A stretch of 64,000 nucleotides of DNA from Melanopsichium pennsylvanicum (lineage: Eukaryota; Basidiomycota; Ustilaginomycetes; Ustilaginales). Positions 12,897 through 28,547 of the stretch are shown in pieces (position 1 is the first letter of the stretch; every line of letters starts with the position of its first letter). The notes under the pieces are model-generated. The model searched no databases. It was given only the letters and a program-made list of their open reading frames with translations, and had not been told where the DNA came from. A program made the translations under genes and the position numbers. The stretch spans positions 496,001 through 560,000 of the forward strand of contig OAPG01000011.1 in assembly GCA_900208305.1 (NCBI GenBank), in the 5' to 3' direction.

Positions 12897-15800
12897 TTAA
12901 ACAATCGCAGAGGGCATGTCCAGTGTCCACTCGCGCCTTAGTCGGCCATGAACCAACTTGAACGTACTTAAAGCACCTTTCTCCTGAACAACCATGACAC
13001 TCGTCGCATACGTAACTGCGCCTCGGCTAGAACTGCTCAATGCCGGACTCGGTAGCCCACCAACACCACTAAGTCCCAATCCACCACCGATCTGTGGACT
13101 ATTCGCAGCACTTCCCACGGGTAGAATGTTCAACTCGACCCTGAACCTGAGTGGCTTTGCAGCCGTGACCACTCCACTGCTCTCCCTATACTCGTTGATC
13201 GTGCATCTCAGCATGGTGTGATGGTGGTCCGAGCTGTCATCCAGAACGACGCGTACACCGTACGAGTGGAGTCGACGCACCGTCTCGTTGAGCGTCTCGG
13301 AAAAGTTCTCGGTCGACATGAGCGTAAAGGTGGCAGGTTTCCAGTTGAAAAGACCGGCGAACCACGAATCCTTCTTTCCTGGTGCACTACCCGTTGGAGC
13401 AACGATTGCAGTCTGCGCCAAGACAGGCGTGGTAGGCGGAGAAATGGCACCCAAAGTAGACGGAGAGTTGCCGCCAATATCCAGCCCCAAACCCAGGTTG
13501 AGTTTTTGTACGCGTGTCGATGCGCTAGTCTGAGCTGAACGAGTAGACGATGCAGGAGCAGCAAAGACGCTTGCCAGTGCAGGTGGGGCGTTGGATTCGT
13601 GGTAAGCGATGAATCGGGTCGCATTTGCATCGCCAACAGTCTGTCCTTGACCTTGCTGATGCTTGTCGCCACGACGCAAACCAAGCAGCGAACGCTTCCG
13701 ACCGAGACCGGTGGAGCCTGTGCTGATGTTGCTAAACACGCTTGTGGGGCGCGATGTGGAGCTGCTCGCTTCCATCGCTGAGCGAGCACTCCGCACCGAG
13801 TTCCTAGCACCCGCGTTGGAACTGGCAACCGTGCTGGCAACACTCGTTCTAGCACCAGCACCCATCTTGTCCGTCAGCGACAAGGGCGCGATCAGCTCAG
13901 CGGGGCTCAGAGGCGTCATCGGCGTCAAAGGCGTATAACTCTGCTGGTGTGACGAAGCTTGAGACACGGAACGCATGCTTTCGCCTTCGCTCACGTCATC
14001 TTCGGCATCTTCGAACTGATTCATCTCCGAGTTTTTTCCCCGTACCGGAGCGGCAGAAGACGATGATGAAGGAGGAGAAGCAGTTTGCTGCTGGTGTCGC
14101 AGCGCCACCGAGTTTTTGAGCTGCTCGATCTTGGACTGGAGCGCATCAGGCTTCTCGCCCGTAGCACGGATAGATGCAAGCTCATCAGCGATCTCTTGGA
14201 AGAATTTCTGCATGGTGGCATCGCCCACTTGAGGCACTTGAATAGAAGGTGCAGCATGGGTAGTGTGTGCTCGAGCGGTGGTAGGACGCTGCATGACTGG
14301 CTGAGGTGCTGGTTGCGGCGGCTGAGTGGCAACAGCACCGAAGGTAGACTTGGTCGGCGAGACAGGACGCGACGAAGCACGGCCTGGTAGTGCAAGGGGA
14401 GGCATCATGTCCGAGCCAGAGCCGCGATTGGCGCGCGTTCGAGCTGCAGCAGCAGAAGCGGATGAAGACGTGGAAGATGTCGATGACGTCGCCGCCATAG
14501 GTGCTGAGGTCGGAGCATCATATAGGTTGGCCAGGGCAATGCGAGTCGAAGGTGGTGCGCTTGTAGCAGCTTTGGTAGGAGAGGTGTTTCGTCGCTGCAG
14601 ATCGAAATTGGGCCGTTCATTACGCTGCGGCGATGCAGTCTGCAAAGAGATCTGTGGCAGCACATAGCCTCCGTTCTTGTCCATGCGAGGGCTCGACGGA
14701 CCAGCAATCTTGGCTGGTGAATGTGCTTTCAGCTTCGAGGTGGAAGTATAGGGGCCGTCCAATGTCGAAGCGGGAGAATCCAACGCCGAAGGTCGCAGAC
14801 GTGGTGAAGGATTACAAGGTCGCACATGAGGCGACGGCATCTTGGTAGGAGTGATTTCAGCGCCACGAGTGGGAGTAGTGTGATACTCCGAGCCCTTTTC
14901 TGGTGTGCTGTGTCTTCGATCCATCTCGACACTTTCGAGGCGTGGTGAAGACGGGGCCGAGGTCCCACCAGGTAAATCCACGGTGCGACGAGGTCGAGCC
15001 TTTTCCAGAGCCTTTGCAGCATCCGAAGCGGAGAGCAGAGCGTGTGCGGGAACAGCACTAGCAGTGATGATCTGCTCGTTCATAAAGTCTTCCTCCATGT
15101 CTTCTTCATCATCAGCCGAGTGGTTCTCGCGATGAGCTACCAACAAGGTGTAAAAGGTCTTTTGCCAACTGGGGCCTGGGGCGAGCAGCTCCTTGACAAT
15201 AACTTCTTCGCTCAGCTCGGACCAAAGTGTCTTGAGGTTACCAAGAATATCAATGTCAATGGTCTCGAGAGTCAGGTGCTCCATCTGAAGTGTTTCAAAC
15301 GATGTCGAGGCGGGGTTGTTCGACGACTCTTTGCCGTTGTTGGTGAACCAGGGGTGACGCATAATGTCGGCCATCTTGATTCGCTTCTCAGGGTCGACCT
15401 CGAGCATCCTCCAGATGAGATCCTTGGACGCTGGCTCAAGCCATTCGGGCATGATGAACTTTCCTGCGCGTACCTTGCCGAGCAGTTGCTGGATGTTGGG
15501 GTCATCAAAGGGCAAGCGGCCGCACAACAAAGCGAAGAGGATGATACCACAGCTCCAGATGTCGCTGGCGGTGCCCTTGTACCTCTTTCCGCTGACGATC
15601 TCGGGACTGGCGTAATGCGGAGATCCACAGCTAGTCTCGAGCATCTTTTCGGTAGGTTGGAGGGCAGCCATACCGAAATCGGCTACTTTGACGATCTTTT
15701 TGGTTTCATCCAACAACAAGTTCTCTGGCTTAAGATCGCGATGACAGATGTTGAAGCGGTGGCAGTAGTCCATACCGAAGATGATCTGACGAAAATAGCC

Positions 15801-16589
15801 ACGGGCATCTCGAGGCGTGAGCTTGCCTTGAGCAACAAGGTGGTCGAAAAGCTCTCCACCGGCGACATACTCCATGATGAGAAAGCTAACGAGAGTTAAA
15901 GAAGCCAAGCAAAGTGGAAATATACTAGGTCAGTTGCGCCCCTGAACGAAGGTGGTTGATCGCTAGATGGTATGCACTTACAGATCCTTTGAAGTCTCAT
16001 AAACATCCCACAGACCGAGCAGGTTCGGATGCTCGATCAGCTTCATGATGACAATCTCCCTCTCAATTCCCAAAATCATCTTGTTGGCCTTGACATCGGC
16101 ATCGCGCAAGCTCATCCTGCTCGCATTGATGAGCGTCCTTGGGATAATTTTGACAGCTGCCCTCTGGCCGGTCTGATCGTGGATAGCCAGGCGTACGCGA
16201 CCCGAAGCACCCTGACCGATGAGCTTGTCTAGCCTCCAGTGGCCAATGTTCTTGGGATCATTGTGATGACGCTTTTTCTCCCTTTCCAGACGCGAGACCG
16301 GCTTTTGACGCTCGCTGGAAGCTGCTGGCTGTGGAGGTCGACGATCAACAGCGGCGACAACTTGCTGACGTTGCGATGCATGATGGCTGGTGGGTTGGTG
16401 GTGAGAAGGCCGGTAATTTTCAGAACCAGTGGCTCTTGTGGAGACCACATTGGTGCCTGCTTTACGGTTGGCGAGCGCAACGTATGCCTCTGCTGCTGTG
16501 GGTCTACGATTTTGAACGTCTGTAGCTTGTAGAGGGCCGCCCTTGAAAGGCGGGATGGGCTGAACGACGGGTCGTTGTGAAGAAGACAT
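12897..16589 (-). CDS. Ser/Thr protein kinase of the Gin4/Hsl1/Kcc4/Cdr2 (NIM1-related) type, two exons
   Basis: Exon 1 is 16589-15982 and exon 2 is 15885-12897; the 96-nt intron (GTAAGT..GTTAG) joins CT|C to read YETSKDLFLIMEYVAGGEL, giving 1,198 aa. The kinase domain spans about residues 116-395: IGQGASGRVRLA (P-loop), AVKII (catalytic Lys), CHRDLKPENLLLD (catalytic loop), DFGMA (Mg binding), SPHYASPE (activation-segment end) and SDIWSCGIILFALLCG. The linker of ~650 residues is Ser/Pro-rich and disordered. The C-terminus FAGLFNWKPATFTLM..LREWTLDMPSAIV-like sequence resembles the lipid-binding KA1 region of septin-associated kinases. Family members act at the bud neck or medial cortex, controlling septins and Wee1. 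The subfamily is inferred from a long tail with KA1-like end. Confidence 0.88.
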
Positions 16590-19500
16590 GGTGAAGTATA
16601 GGAAGGTTAGGCTCTAACCAAAGCCTCTTTCAGCTGATTAGATGTCTGACTTGGTTGTATGCTGCCTCTGCTTGTTTTCCGGTGATACCAATGAAATCGA
16701 AGCGGATTGGTAACGCTGTGGTCCAAGTCTCTGTTTATAATGAAGATGACCAGGCTGAGAATGGTGAGAGCGTTTTGTTGTGAAGTTGAAACAGTTGCTG
16801 CTGCGATGCGACGTCTTGATTTGATAGGAAGTAGCTTTTATAAAAAGAATGTGGTGAATGATGTGAAACTCGGAGTGCTGGTTGTGAATGCTGTTATCGT
16901 CGAGATAGTCGAAGCAGGGCTGGTTGGGGGAAGTGGAGAATGGTGAGGGTGAGGAGGGGTGGATCAACAGAGAGAGACGGAGTGGAGTGGAGTGGAGTGG
17001 TGTGGAGTGCAGAGGTCGGTGGTCGAGATGATGGATGATGTAGGGAGGTAAGGATAGGTGTCCACTGTCAGCGGTGAGAGCGAACAGCAGGGATGAGGGG
17101 TTAGAGTGAGGAGGAGGAAAGATGTGCAAAAAGCGATGCGGGAAGAGGCAGCAGCTTCAGGCAGAAGCAGAAGCAGATACCTGTTGGGCTGATCCGTTGA
17201 GCAGGGGGGAAGAGAGTGAGAGGCAGCCAAGGCTAAGAGAAAGGTTTCGATCGAAGCCGAAAATTGAGCTAGTCTGGCTTGAGAGACTGAGATTGAGTGA
17301 GGTAGGCTGCAGAGGGCAGGCACGTCGATCCTAGACTACGCTGAAGCCAGCGCGAGAGAGACCAGCAGTCAAACACAGCGCAAGCACAACAAGTGATCAG
17401 AGGAACGTAGAGGCAAGATCGAGAGAGCGTTGTTTTGCCGCGAACACGGACCAAGGCAGTGTTGATGGGAGGTTTCGACCGACGAACTGGGCACTGCAAG
17501 ACTGCAGATTAGAACCGACAGCCTCAAGCTTACGGCAAGGGAGAAGAGATGGATGAGGGAGCAAGTGCTAGAAGGAGTGAACTTGGAGGGAAAGCAAAAG
17601 GCGACGCAGGTGACAGATCAAAACACGTACCAGACAGAAGAACAACACTCTAAGCACAAAGAAGAGACAATCACTAGCGGAGTTTTGGGGATGCGATCGA
17701 CAGAGGGTGCATATGACTTGCGTACGCCTCACTCTCTCTCCTCCTTGTTTCCTCTCTGTCTCTCTCACTCTCCGCATTGACCGATGCCGGTCCAAAGCCC
17801 AAGTCCCTCCGTAACTGCTTGTTTTCTAGATTAGCCTCGACAGCACCCAGTGCTGCTGTCCTCGATCATGCGCATCGAAGCAATACGAGCATAGGCTCCC
17901 ATTAGCACCAAATAAACGATCTGGTGAATTGCAGCTAGGAGAACCACTTCTGCATGTGAGTATGCTCTTCCACGCTCACCTATTGACACAAGCAGTGTGA
18001 TAGGCGCATTGCTCCCTAGCTGCGACTGCTGACTCTGTTCACTTGCAGAGTTTCGCCTCGTACCAATGTTGTAACAGTTGCAGCGAGCACAAGCATGAGC
18101 ATAGGACTGAGCGTAGTCCTATTCCCATTTTTTAATCGAGCTTTGGTCAGCTGCTTGCAAATCAAGCCTTCGCTACTACCTTGACATGACAGACCGGATG
18201 AGTTGCAGTGAGGAGCTGGACAAGATCGAATGCAGGCTCGGCTGCGGTACGGACAAGAGCTTGTAAGATCGAGCGCTAGCAGGTTTGGAACGGATGCATC
18301 CCGTGAATCAGTCTAGGGGCCGTCAAGAGGGAGCACGAGAATGACCTACTGTGGTTGCAGCAAGAGAGGGAGTCACCAAGCAGAGTGATGTACCTCGACC
18401 GACGGACAACATACTGTATTGTGAGGAACAAGTGTCCTGGAATTCGTAGGTACAATAAATGATGACACAGTTTCAGCTTTTGGTTTGCAGGCAATTGGTT
18501 TTCACAATCCGAGGCTGCTGTGCAGCTTTTGCGAGGGCCAAAGAGCGAAAGGTGGAATTGGGACGAGAAAAGCATGCCCTGACGATTGAGGCTTGCCTTG
18601 GGCTTACAGTTGGCATCGGAGGTGGCTCAGCGGCTGGCTTACGGGCGGGCGGGCGGCAGAGTAGACGACACGTTAAACGGTGCAGCCGACAGAATGGTCG
18701 GACGTGTCCTGCAGTATTCACAGCGGAGAGGCAAGCGAGGCGTCTGAATTGCAGCCTGGCTTGTTCAGTAGAGACCGGCGTTGCGGCTATTCATCATGGC
18801 CGAAGCAAGCCATTGAAAAAGCTTCAATAAGGTCAGCATGCTTTGTGCGCGGTTAAAGACCGATTTTTGAAGCGTTCATTTGAGGTGAGCTAGCACACAC
18901 GCACAAGCTAAGCTTTTAAGGCAGTGAGAAGCCAAAAAAAAAAGTGATAGCAGTACTGTGCAGTACAGTGGCAGCAAAAGTAAAGCTGTTCAGCGGGATC
19001 GGAACTGCCGTGTTCGAGCTTGACCGAGGTCTTGTTTCTGTTGTCGAGTTATGATGACAGACAAAAGCTAGTTTGGAGCGCGAATTGGTTTGGCATGACA
19101 GCTTGGAAATGGCGAATGCGTGAGCTTCGGCGATGTGCACAGCAAGCACAGAGGCATGGCCGAGCATGCCAAACTAGGCAAACGCGCACATCTCGACTGT
19201 CCATCCTTCTGCAATTTCCGACGTGGGTTCAGATGCACCTGCTTGGCATGTGCAGCCGACCGGCGTGTCCTTGATAAATAAATTAAATTAAAGTGATATA
19301 GTTAAATCACTTTCAAATAAAGGTGTTGGTCTCGGAAATTCGAAGAGAGCTCCTTCACACGTCTCTGTCTGTCTGTATCTGAAATATCAAGCGCAGTCAT
19401 CAGTGAAGTGTTAGTATTGATAAAACTACGTGTAATACAGTAAACACAAGCTATACAGCTCGCATGCTGTCATCACAATTTTTCGTCAAGTCTTCCGCGA

Positions 19501-20899
19501 AACATTCGAGTCAATCGCACAGCATTACATCACATGAGATTGACGGTGTTAAAATGATGTTGTGTGCCTGGTGCTTCGTCTTCCGAAGACATCGCTGGGG
19601 CGAGGCCGAGGCGAAGCTTCAAGAGAAGTCGGCTGCGCACAGCTTGGCCTGGAGTTGGGACCATACTGTAACTTTGCTGGATTTTGAGGCATCAAGTATG
19701 ACCGCTGAGCAGGAAAATTGTCTTGACCGCACTGAAGCATAAGAGCAGAGCGGCCGATATTGTAAAATCACTCAGAGTCGCCCTTCACTGCTTTTCGCCG
19801 CAACGCATGACGGGGATCCAATTCAGGAACAGGCTTTTCTTCGAACCCACCCTTTCCGCTTAAGTTATCAACGACGTTTGACCGGAGCGGCGCACAATGA
19901 TGATGTGTGACATACTCGCACTGTTCAAAACGAGCCGACGAATCCGCAACTTGACCATTCCAGCGATCGTGGGAGGGCAGGAACCATCCGATTCATTCTT
20001 CGAACGAACATTCCCTTAACCGCAAAACAAAACACGACAATGACTGTTCGGGGGTTCGACGGATATGGTGGGTAGGCTCTCTCTTCCATTTCTGCCCTTC
20101 AGAATGCTATGTTAGCTGGAACGTCCTCAATCTGAAGCCAGGGGGGAGGTATTCGTATTGACTTGAGTGATGAGATCTTCAAAACAAGCCAGCCGCACCT
20201 CCGGAAAGCCAAGTTTGCAGCTCCGCGCCGAGGCCCCCATTCCATTTGCTGCTCGGTTCCGAATCCAGTTCATGTCCTCATTTCAGCCTGTGCTCGTACT
20301 CTGATGAACTGGTGCCTGGTCTTTCATGGAATCGTTGGGACTTGCTGGAGATCGAGAGAGCTGTTCCTTACGACGATGCCGCTAGGTGGTCGACCCGATC
20401 AACGAACAGTATCGTGATCCTGCACTACGTGAGATTGTGTCTGCCGCGAATCACGGCTGCTTTGCTTTCTTTTACACTGACTATCGGCTAGATGAGCAAA
20501 GCGAATCGCTCATTCAATCAAGCACTTAAGTCCTTTCGCTTTCGAATAGGTACGGAAGTAGTCTGGTTGTTCAGAGCCTGGTGAAAAACGGCCTTCACGG
20601 ATAATGCAGGGGCAGCTCGACCTGCCATTTAAAATCCATAATTCAATAGCCTTTTTTTTCCTCCACTATTTTCTAACCAAAAATTGATCCGTCTCCTTCG
20701 GCCTTTCCGCCACCAACTTCTGAAAAGTTGATCTCACAATTCGCGTCGCGTGATTGCAGTGAAGGAAATCACACAGACCAACTCGGCATGATTCCGAGCT
20801 TGAATCGTCATCTCGATCACCATCATTGCAGCGCAGATACCCATATCGCGCCATTGTCTCAGCAATTTTCGGTGGGTGACCGCTCTTGCCGTCACCAAC
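16590..20899. other. 4.3-kb region without recognisable genes between kinase and CENP-O
   Basis: Separates the divergent kinase (minus) and CENP-O (plus) genes. The first ~0.5 kb beyond the kinase start is purine-rich on the plus strand, i.e. a pyrimidine-rich leader on the transcript strand, with a GGAGT pentamer repeat at about 16979-17008. Six-frame reading shows only short, unconserved-looking frames, none with a domain, signal peptide plus body, or clear intron chain. No tRNA-like fold was found by eye. Confidence 0.5.
16979..17008. repeat. GGAGT pentanucleotide tandem repeat in the kinase upstream region
   Basis: About five near-perfect GGAGT units. In the transcript sense of the kinase it reads as ACTCC repeats and gives the Ser/Thr/Pro-rich short frame seen there. 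Confidence 0.8.
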
Positions 20900-22228
20900 A
20901 TGAGCTCCAGCCAGGCCTCGGCATCTACCGACGACCTTCGCCAAAAGCTATCCACCCTCCGAGCCGAAAAACTCCTTCTAACTTCCCAACTCACCTCTCT
21001 GCGCTCGCTTCCTTCAACTCAGCCCTCGCCTCTTACCCCTCTCCAAACACAAAATGAAGAGCTGGGCCGCGCGCTTCGATCGCTCGAAGAGAAATCCATC
21101 CTGTACCGATCTTCCGCATGGACATGCTTTGAACTTGATCTAGATGTCGGGCGGCGCGCGCGCTCTTCCCGCGACCCCAGTTCTGCCTCTAAAGACGGAG
21201 ATCTCGCGCTCGGTATCCGACTTGATACTTTTTGGAGAGCAAAATTCCACGAACCGTATTATCTGGTATTTGCTAGACCCAGTCAACTCTTGGAAACGGC
21301 GCAGCTGAGTGGTACGACGAGTGGAGATGTCAACGTGGGAGGGAACCTGGCAGACGGGTTGAGGCTCATCAGGCACACAATCCCGCATTTCATACCGCTA
21401 GGCAAGCTGGTGGAGAAATATCTGCCAAGTGTTGTGGGCGGCGAAGTGAGCGGCGGAGCAGGAAGTAGGGGTAGAGATAACGAGGCGGGAGGATTGACAT
21501 TGTTGAGTCAGTTTCAAGAGTTGCCCGGCATACAAGCATTTCTGAGCGATTTGCACTGTCACTTGCAGGCTTACGTTTCAAGAAGGGGACAAGCTATGGC
21601 GCTGCAGCACGTAGAGTTACCCGGAAAGAAAGAACAGCACGGAGCGGCGTTGGAGGCACTGGGCACGGAAGCATTTGATTTGGTCAAAGTCATCTGGCAA
21701 ATCCCATCTGTGGCCAATGCAGAAGAGCAAGCAGAAGAAGCGGAAGGAACCGACGCAGATCCATCGAACCCGACAGCAGCAGCACTGAAATCGGCAGCAA
21801 AACGCAAGAGAGAGCATCCGGATGATCTTCCCTCACAACACCTTGAACTGATTGTTCAATACGACGATCTTCAATCAGATCGGTTGGTCGACGCAACACG
21901 ACCCACCGGCCTCTTTCATTCACCTCCACCAGATCCTTCGTCTACGGAAGTACCTAGCGCGATCGAGGGAACGCGGAAAGATTACGGGGCGGTCCAGGTC
22001 CAACTTCTACTGTACGCACCTGAGCAGGATACAAGACAGCGTCGAGCACCTGGTATCAGCAAGGCAGATCTGAAAGCGTTGCGGCCAGAAGTGGAGAGGA
22101 GGCAAGATTTGGAAATGATCTATTCGGAAGTTGTCGATGGGGAATGCTTGGATATGGACGAGGCTTTTGCGAAGGTGGCAAGGAAGGTTTGGGCTCAGTT
22201 GGGTCGAGGAAAGAATAATGTGCGTTAA
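20900..22228 (+). CDS. MCM21: Inner kinetochore protein CENP-O/Mcm21
   Basis: A 442-aa frame starting at MSSSQASASTDDL (ATG at 20900); the open frame extends eight codons further 5' but only from a GTG. The N-terminus is a coiled coil (DDLRQKLSTLRAEKLLLTSQ and LRSLEEKS). The core carries LGIRLDTFWRAKFHEPYYLVF, then LIRHTIPHFIPLGKLVEKYL, which is the CENP-O family signature, and later FLSDLHCHLQAYVSRRGQ. A low-complexity acidic insert (EEQAEEAEGTDADPSN) follows. CENP-O pairs with CENP-P (Ctf19 in yeast) in the COMA/CCAN complex that links CENP-A nucleosomes to outer kinetochore proteins. Family call is based on motif order; intron-free in this reading. Confidence 0.85.
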   Translation: MSSSQASASTDDLRQKLSTLRAEKLLLTSQLTSLRSLPSTQPSPLTPLQTQNEELGRALRSLEEKSILYRSSAWTCFELDLDVGRRARSSRDPSSASKDGDLALGIRLDTFWRAKFHEPYYLVFARPSQLLETAQLSGTTSGDVNVGGNLADGLRLIRHTIPHFIPLGKLVEKYLPSVVGGEVSGGAGSRGRDNEAGGLTLLSQFQELPGIQAFLSDLHCHLQAYVSRRGQAMALQHVELPGKKEQHGAALEALGTEAFDLVKVIWQIPSVANAEEQAEEAEGTDADPSNPTAAALKSAAKRKREHPDDLPSQHLELIVQYDDLQSDRLVDATRPTGLFHSPPPDPSSTEVPSAIEGTRKDYGAVQVQLLLYAPEQDTRQRRAPGISKADLKALRPEVERRQDLEMIYSEVVDGECLDMDEAFAKVARKVWAQLGRGKNNVR

Positions 22229-22441
22229 AGCCGTTTCCGTTCTCTCATCGGATCGTCCTGTCATGCCATGTCGATTGCGATTTGATCTGACCATGTAATC
22301 CTTTTGTAATGCCACCCCTATGACACCCCTTTTGCAACGCAACAGATTGATCATGCGTCGCGATCCACAGCAACCCATGCTGAAGCTGGGTTGGAATGGT
22401 GTACAAGAGGCCATCGCCAGCTGCGCCGTGTATTGCAGCAC

Positions 22442-24466
22442 ATGATCGGTGAGCACTCAAACAATTGCCTTTGTTGGATGGCGCCACTCAGAAACTGACT
22501 TCGAGGTTGTCCATGTGTGCAGATCCTCGGATGTATCAAGGCAAAACACCAAACTTTCGCATCCTAGCAGCGAAATACCCGGACACCTTTGGCAGATTGT
22601 AAGTCAACCTTTTACCCCCTCACCCTACTTGCTTCTCAAGAAACGAGCCAAGATAACTGATTTGGGTAGGAGCTGTGATAGCGTGAGCGATGACGGAGGA
22701 TATGAAGCCAAGATTGATTTTCAAATTCCAGATGCGGTTCGATGTCTAGCCGAGACCTTGCTCAAGGATGATTTCGACCTACATGTCTCGTTTTCGCCTA
22801 TCAATCTGTGTCCGATGGTAAGTAACCCCCCAACATCATCAAGGTAAAAAGAGAAGCAAATTGCTGTATATGCTGACAACAAAAGCAACCCTTTTCTTCA
22901 ATCGTCAGATACCGAACCGATTAGCATACATAGCCGTGATCCAAGACCTACTCGTGTGGTCTCTTCCAACATGGCACCTGCTCCGACACTTTACGGATTC
23001 TCAATCGAGCTCGAATCGTGAAGCAACAGGGAGAGTAAGTGTGAGAGGCCTAGATATTGGAACGGGGGCTAGTGCGATCTATCCCATTCTTGGTTTGGCC
23101 TGTTTTCCAGCTTGGGAGTTTACAGCAACCGACGTGGACAAATCTAGCCTGGCCTACGCTCAAGAACATGTTGTGGACCATCCGGGAAATGAGTCCATAG
23201 GCAGACGAGTCAAACTCGTGCAAGCGAAGCCAGATGATCCGTACATTCCAATCGAGGAGGAAGCGGTGGCTAAAGAGACACAAAGTGTTGTTGGAGAGGC
23301 TGGTAGACAGGAGGAAAAAGAGTTTGACTTTGTGATGTGCAATCCCCCTTTCTATAGTAGCCCAGAGGAGATGAATCTCTCGGCATCGTTCAAGAAGCGA
23401 CCTGCAAACGCGGTAAGTCTATCTCTACGGCACACAAGATCTTATTATTCTCCCTTCCACCATGTCTCCCCCTGCTCATCTACCTCCTGCCAACTCTCTA
23501 ACACCTCCTTCCAACTTCTGCGCTGGATCTGTGTAACACGGGACGGAGTGTAGATCTGCCACGGAACAAGCAGCGAAATGGTTACACGAGGAGGAGAGCT
23601 CAGCTTCGTCCGCAGGATGGTATCCGAATCCATTACGACCAACTCAAAAGTGCTGTGGTGGACGTGCTTGCTCGGCAAGCTATCTAGCGTCATTGCTCTC
23701 GCGGGCGAGCTCAAGAAGCTGTCTGGAGAGGCAAAAGTATTTACATGGGGGGTGTCAGAACTGCCAACGGGTGGTGGCAAGACCAGAAGATGGGTGATAC
23801 TATGGAGCGTGTTGCCGCTGAGAATTTGCGATGTAAGTGTTTTGATTCCTGCTTTCGAGGTTTTGATCAAAGAGACATCGACGGACTGACCACGACTTAT
23901 TCGTTGACACATATTTCATTGCCAAGTCCTTGAGCAGGGGGATACTGCCCGCGAGCTTGGATAAGCTAAAGCCACCTTCTGGAGAGAGACGAAGCAAAAA
24001 ATATGAATTAGGACCAGCATGGACGAGGAAGGAATTGTTCGAGGTGGTAAGGGAAATGCTGCGTGAACTTGACGGATGTCATATTTTCCCATCTGCCTAT
24101 AGTCGCTTCGACACCGTCCATAGTCAGCCACGAGGAGACAATTGCAGGGAAGGAGAGCTCGGGGCGAGCACATTTCGGATGGAGGAGGTTTCCGGTGCTC
24201 TTGACGTTGTGCTCACCGCAGAGAGCTGGACGAGGCGAGCTAGAAGGGCAAAAGCACGTTCGGAAGGGGCTTCCTCCATGCAACATATTTCTACGGAACC
24301 TCTACTGATCGCCAGGATTTCCGTCAGCGAATTCGATGTAGGCAAACACACGGGATTGTGGTTGAAGGCCTGCTGGACCTACGGCAAGGACAGTGTCAAG
24401 TTTGAGAGTTTTGCAAGCTTCCTACTCGGAGCTATCGATCGTAAGGTCGCATCTAGCACGGGTTAA
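22442..24466 (+). CDS. METTL16: METTL16-type RNA N6-adenosine methyltransferase, six exons
   Basis: Exons: 22442-22448, 22523-22598, 22670-22817, 22909-23412, 23554-23832 and 23927-24466; together 517 aa, all introns GT-AG and phase-consistent. The product begins MIDPRMYQGKTPNFRILAAKY, matching the METTL16 start (K-PPDFxxLASKYPDF). Then come IPNRLAYIAVIQDL, the SAM-binding motif LDIGTGASAIYPILG, and the catalytic CNPPFYSSPEE with NPPF. After these lies GGELSFVRRMVSESI and KTRRWVILWS, again family signatures. METTL16 methylates U6 snRNA in the ACAGA box and, in animals, MAT2A mRNA. The first coding exon is only seven bases: upstream the same frame is open to a TAA near 22310 but has no ATG. 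The C-terminal ~180 residues are less conserved. Confidence 0.9.
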
Positions 24467-24893
24467 AACAAATCTGGATAGCAACATACATTTTCTGTCT
24501 CGTATAAAGCGAGAAATGATGCCGAGCGACTCTGTGCTTCGTGCGATACATAATTCTACTGTATTGGCATTGCCGTATGTTGGACAGTGGCAGTCGCGTT
24601 GAGTAGCGACGACCACGAAATGCCAGTCAAGCGAAAAAACGCGGTTGCAGATCCACTCTATCTGGAATCGAATACTGGAAATGTGGGGTTAGGCCATGCA
24701 CTGCCACGGCACGCAAAGACAAATTTGTAATTGAGGAACGTTAATGGTGGATAGCCAATTCCAGATCGGAGTGCGTTCCTCTTTCCTCTCTCGACAAAAC
24801 CTACCATCATAACGCACCGGCTCTGTCATTCTTGCATCCATCCATTTGCTCACCTTGTCCATCACAGGGGTGCTGTGGTTGGATGATCACATC
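24467..24893. other. Intergenic between METTL16 and ERT1-like genes
   Basis: Holds the METTL16 3' UTR and the leader of the next plus-strand gene. The frame upstream of 24894 stays open for 16 codons, but only from a TTG, so the ATG at 24894 is preferred. Confidence 0.5.
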
Positions 24894-27893
<3,000 letters not shown>

Positions 27894-28547
27894 TTTCACA
27901 AATCGTTGCATCGTCATACCGAAGCAATCGTTTCGAATGCAATTACTCTCAAGAATCACAAACCGCCTTGAATGTGCCAGGGCAAGCTTGTCGAGCTCAA
28001 TACAATCATGATAAGTTGTCTGATGAACCATGTTCTTTTCCGTGCTAGGTCCAACAACCAAACACATAACAATACTGTTGAGAACCCCTTTGTCTCGAGT
28101 AAATTTTCCAACTCAAAAAAAAATGAGAGAGAGAGAGGGAGAGAGGGAGAATAAACGAAAGTGGTAAACATTTCCAAAAGAAGGAGATAGGGAGTGATTC
28201 CAGTGAGTGTTCTAGCCAGAGAGAGAGAGAGATCGTGTGTGTGTGTGTGTGTGTGTGAGTGAAATGTAAAAAAGAGTGATGTATGTTAGGAATGTTTATG
28301 TATGGGAAGTGTAGGTTGGTCGTAAACGACGATGAGAAAAGAAGATCGAGAGATGAGTCATCCAAGTCAAGAATGAAAGTGAAACAAGATAAAAGGGTGC
28401 AATCTAGTATGTGTTTTGTGAGCGTGGTTCTGAACCAAATCCCATCCGATTGTAGCTTTTGAATATCAAAAAAAAAGGGGGGGTTATTTGGAGACCCTAT
28501 CGCCAACAAGCCACCTTAATGCACCGAAATGAAACAAAACTTGTTTT
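27894..28547. other. Convergent 3' intergenic region with GA and GT microsatellites
   Basis: Between the 3' ends of the ERT1-like and rep1 genes. Contains GA-rich runs at about 28125-28150 and 28219-28231 and a GT repeat at 28235-28257. No gene recognised. Confidence 0.6.

Noticed and set aside
12593..12930. Overlapping hydrophobic minus-strand frames downstream of the kinase stop
   Set aside because: Three frames in overlapping phase over CT-rich sequence; likely 3' UTR, no conserved motif.
16638..17129. 163-aa minus-strand frame upstream of the kinase
   Set aside because: Pyrimidine-rich leader sequence with GGAGT repeats; amino-acid composition reflects simple sequence.
20030..20070. GGGGTTCGAC motif resembling a tRNA T arm
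   Set aside because: The flanking bases do not form the five-base T stem and no acceptor partner is found.
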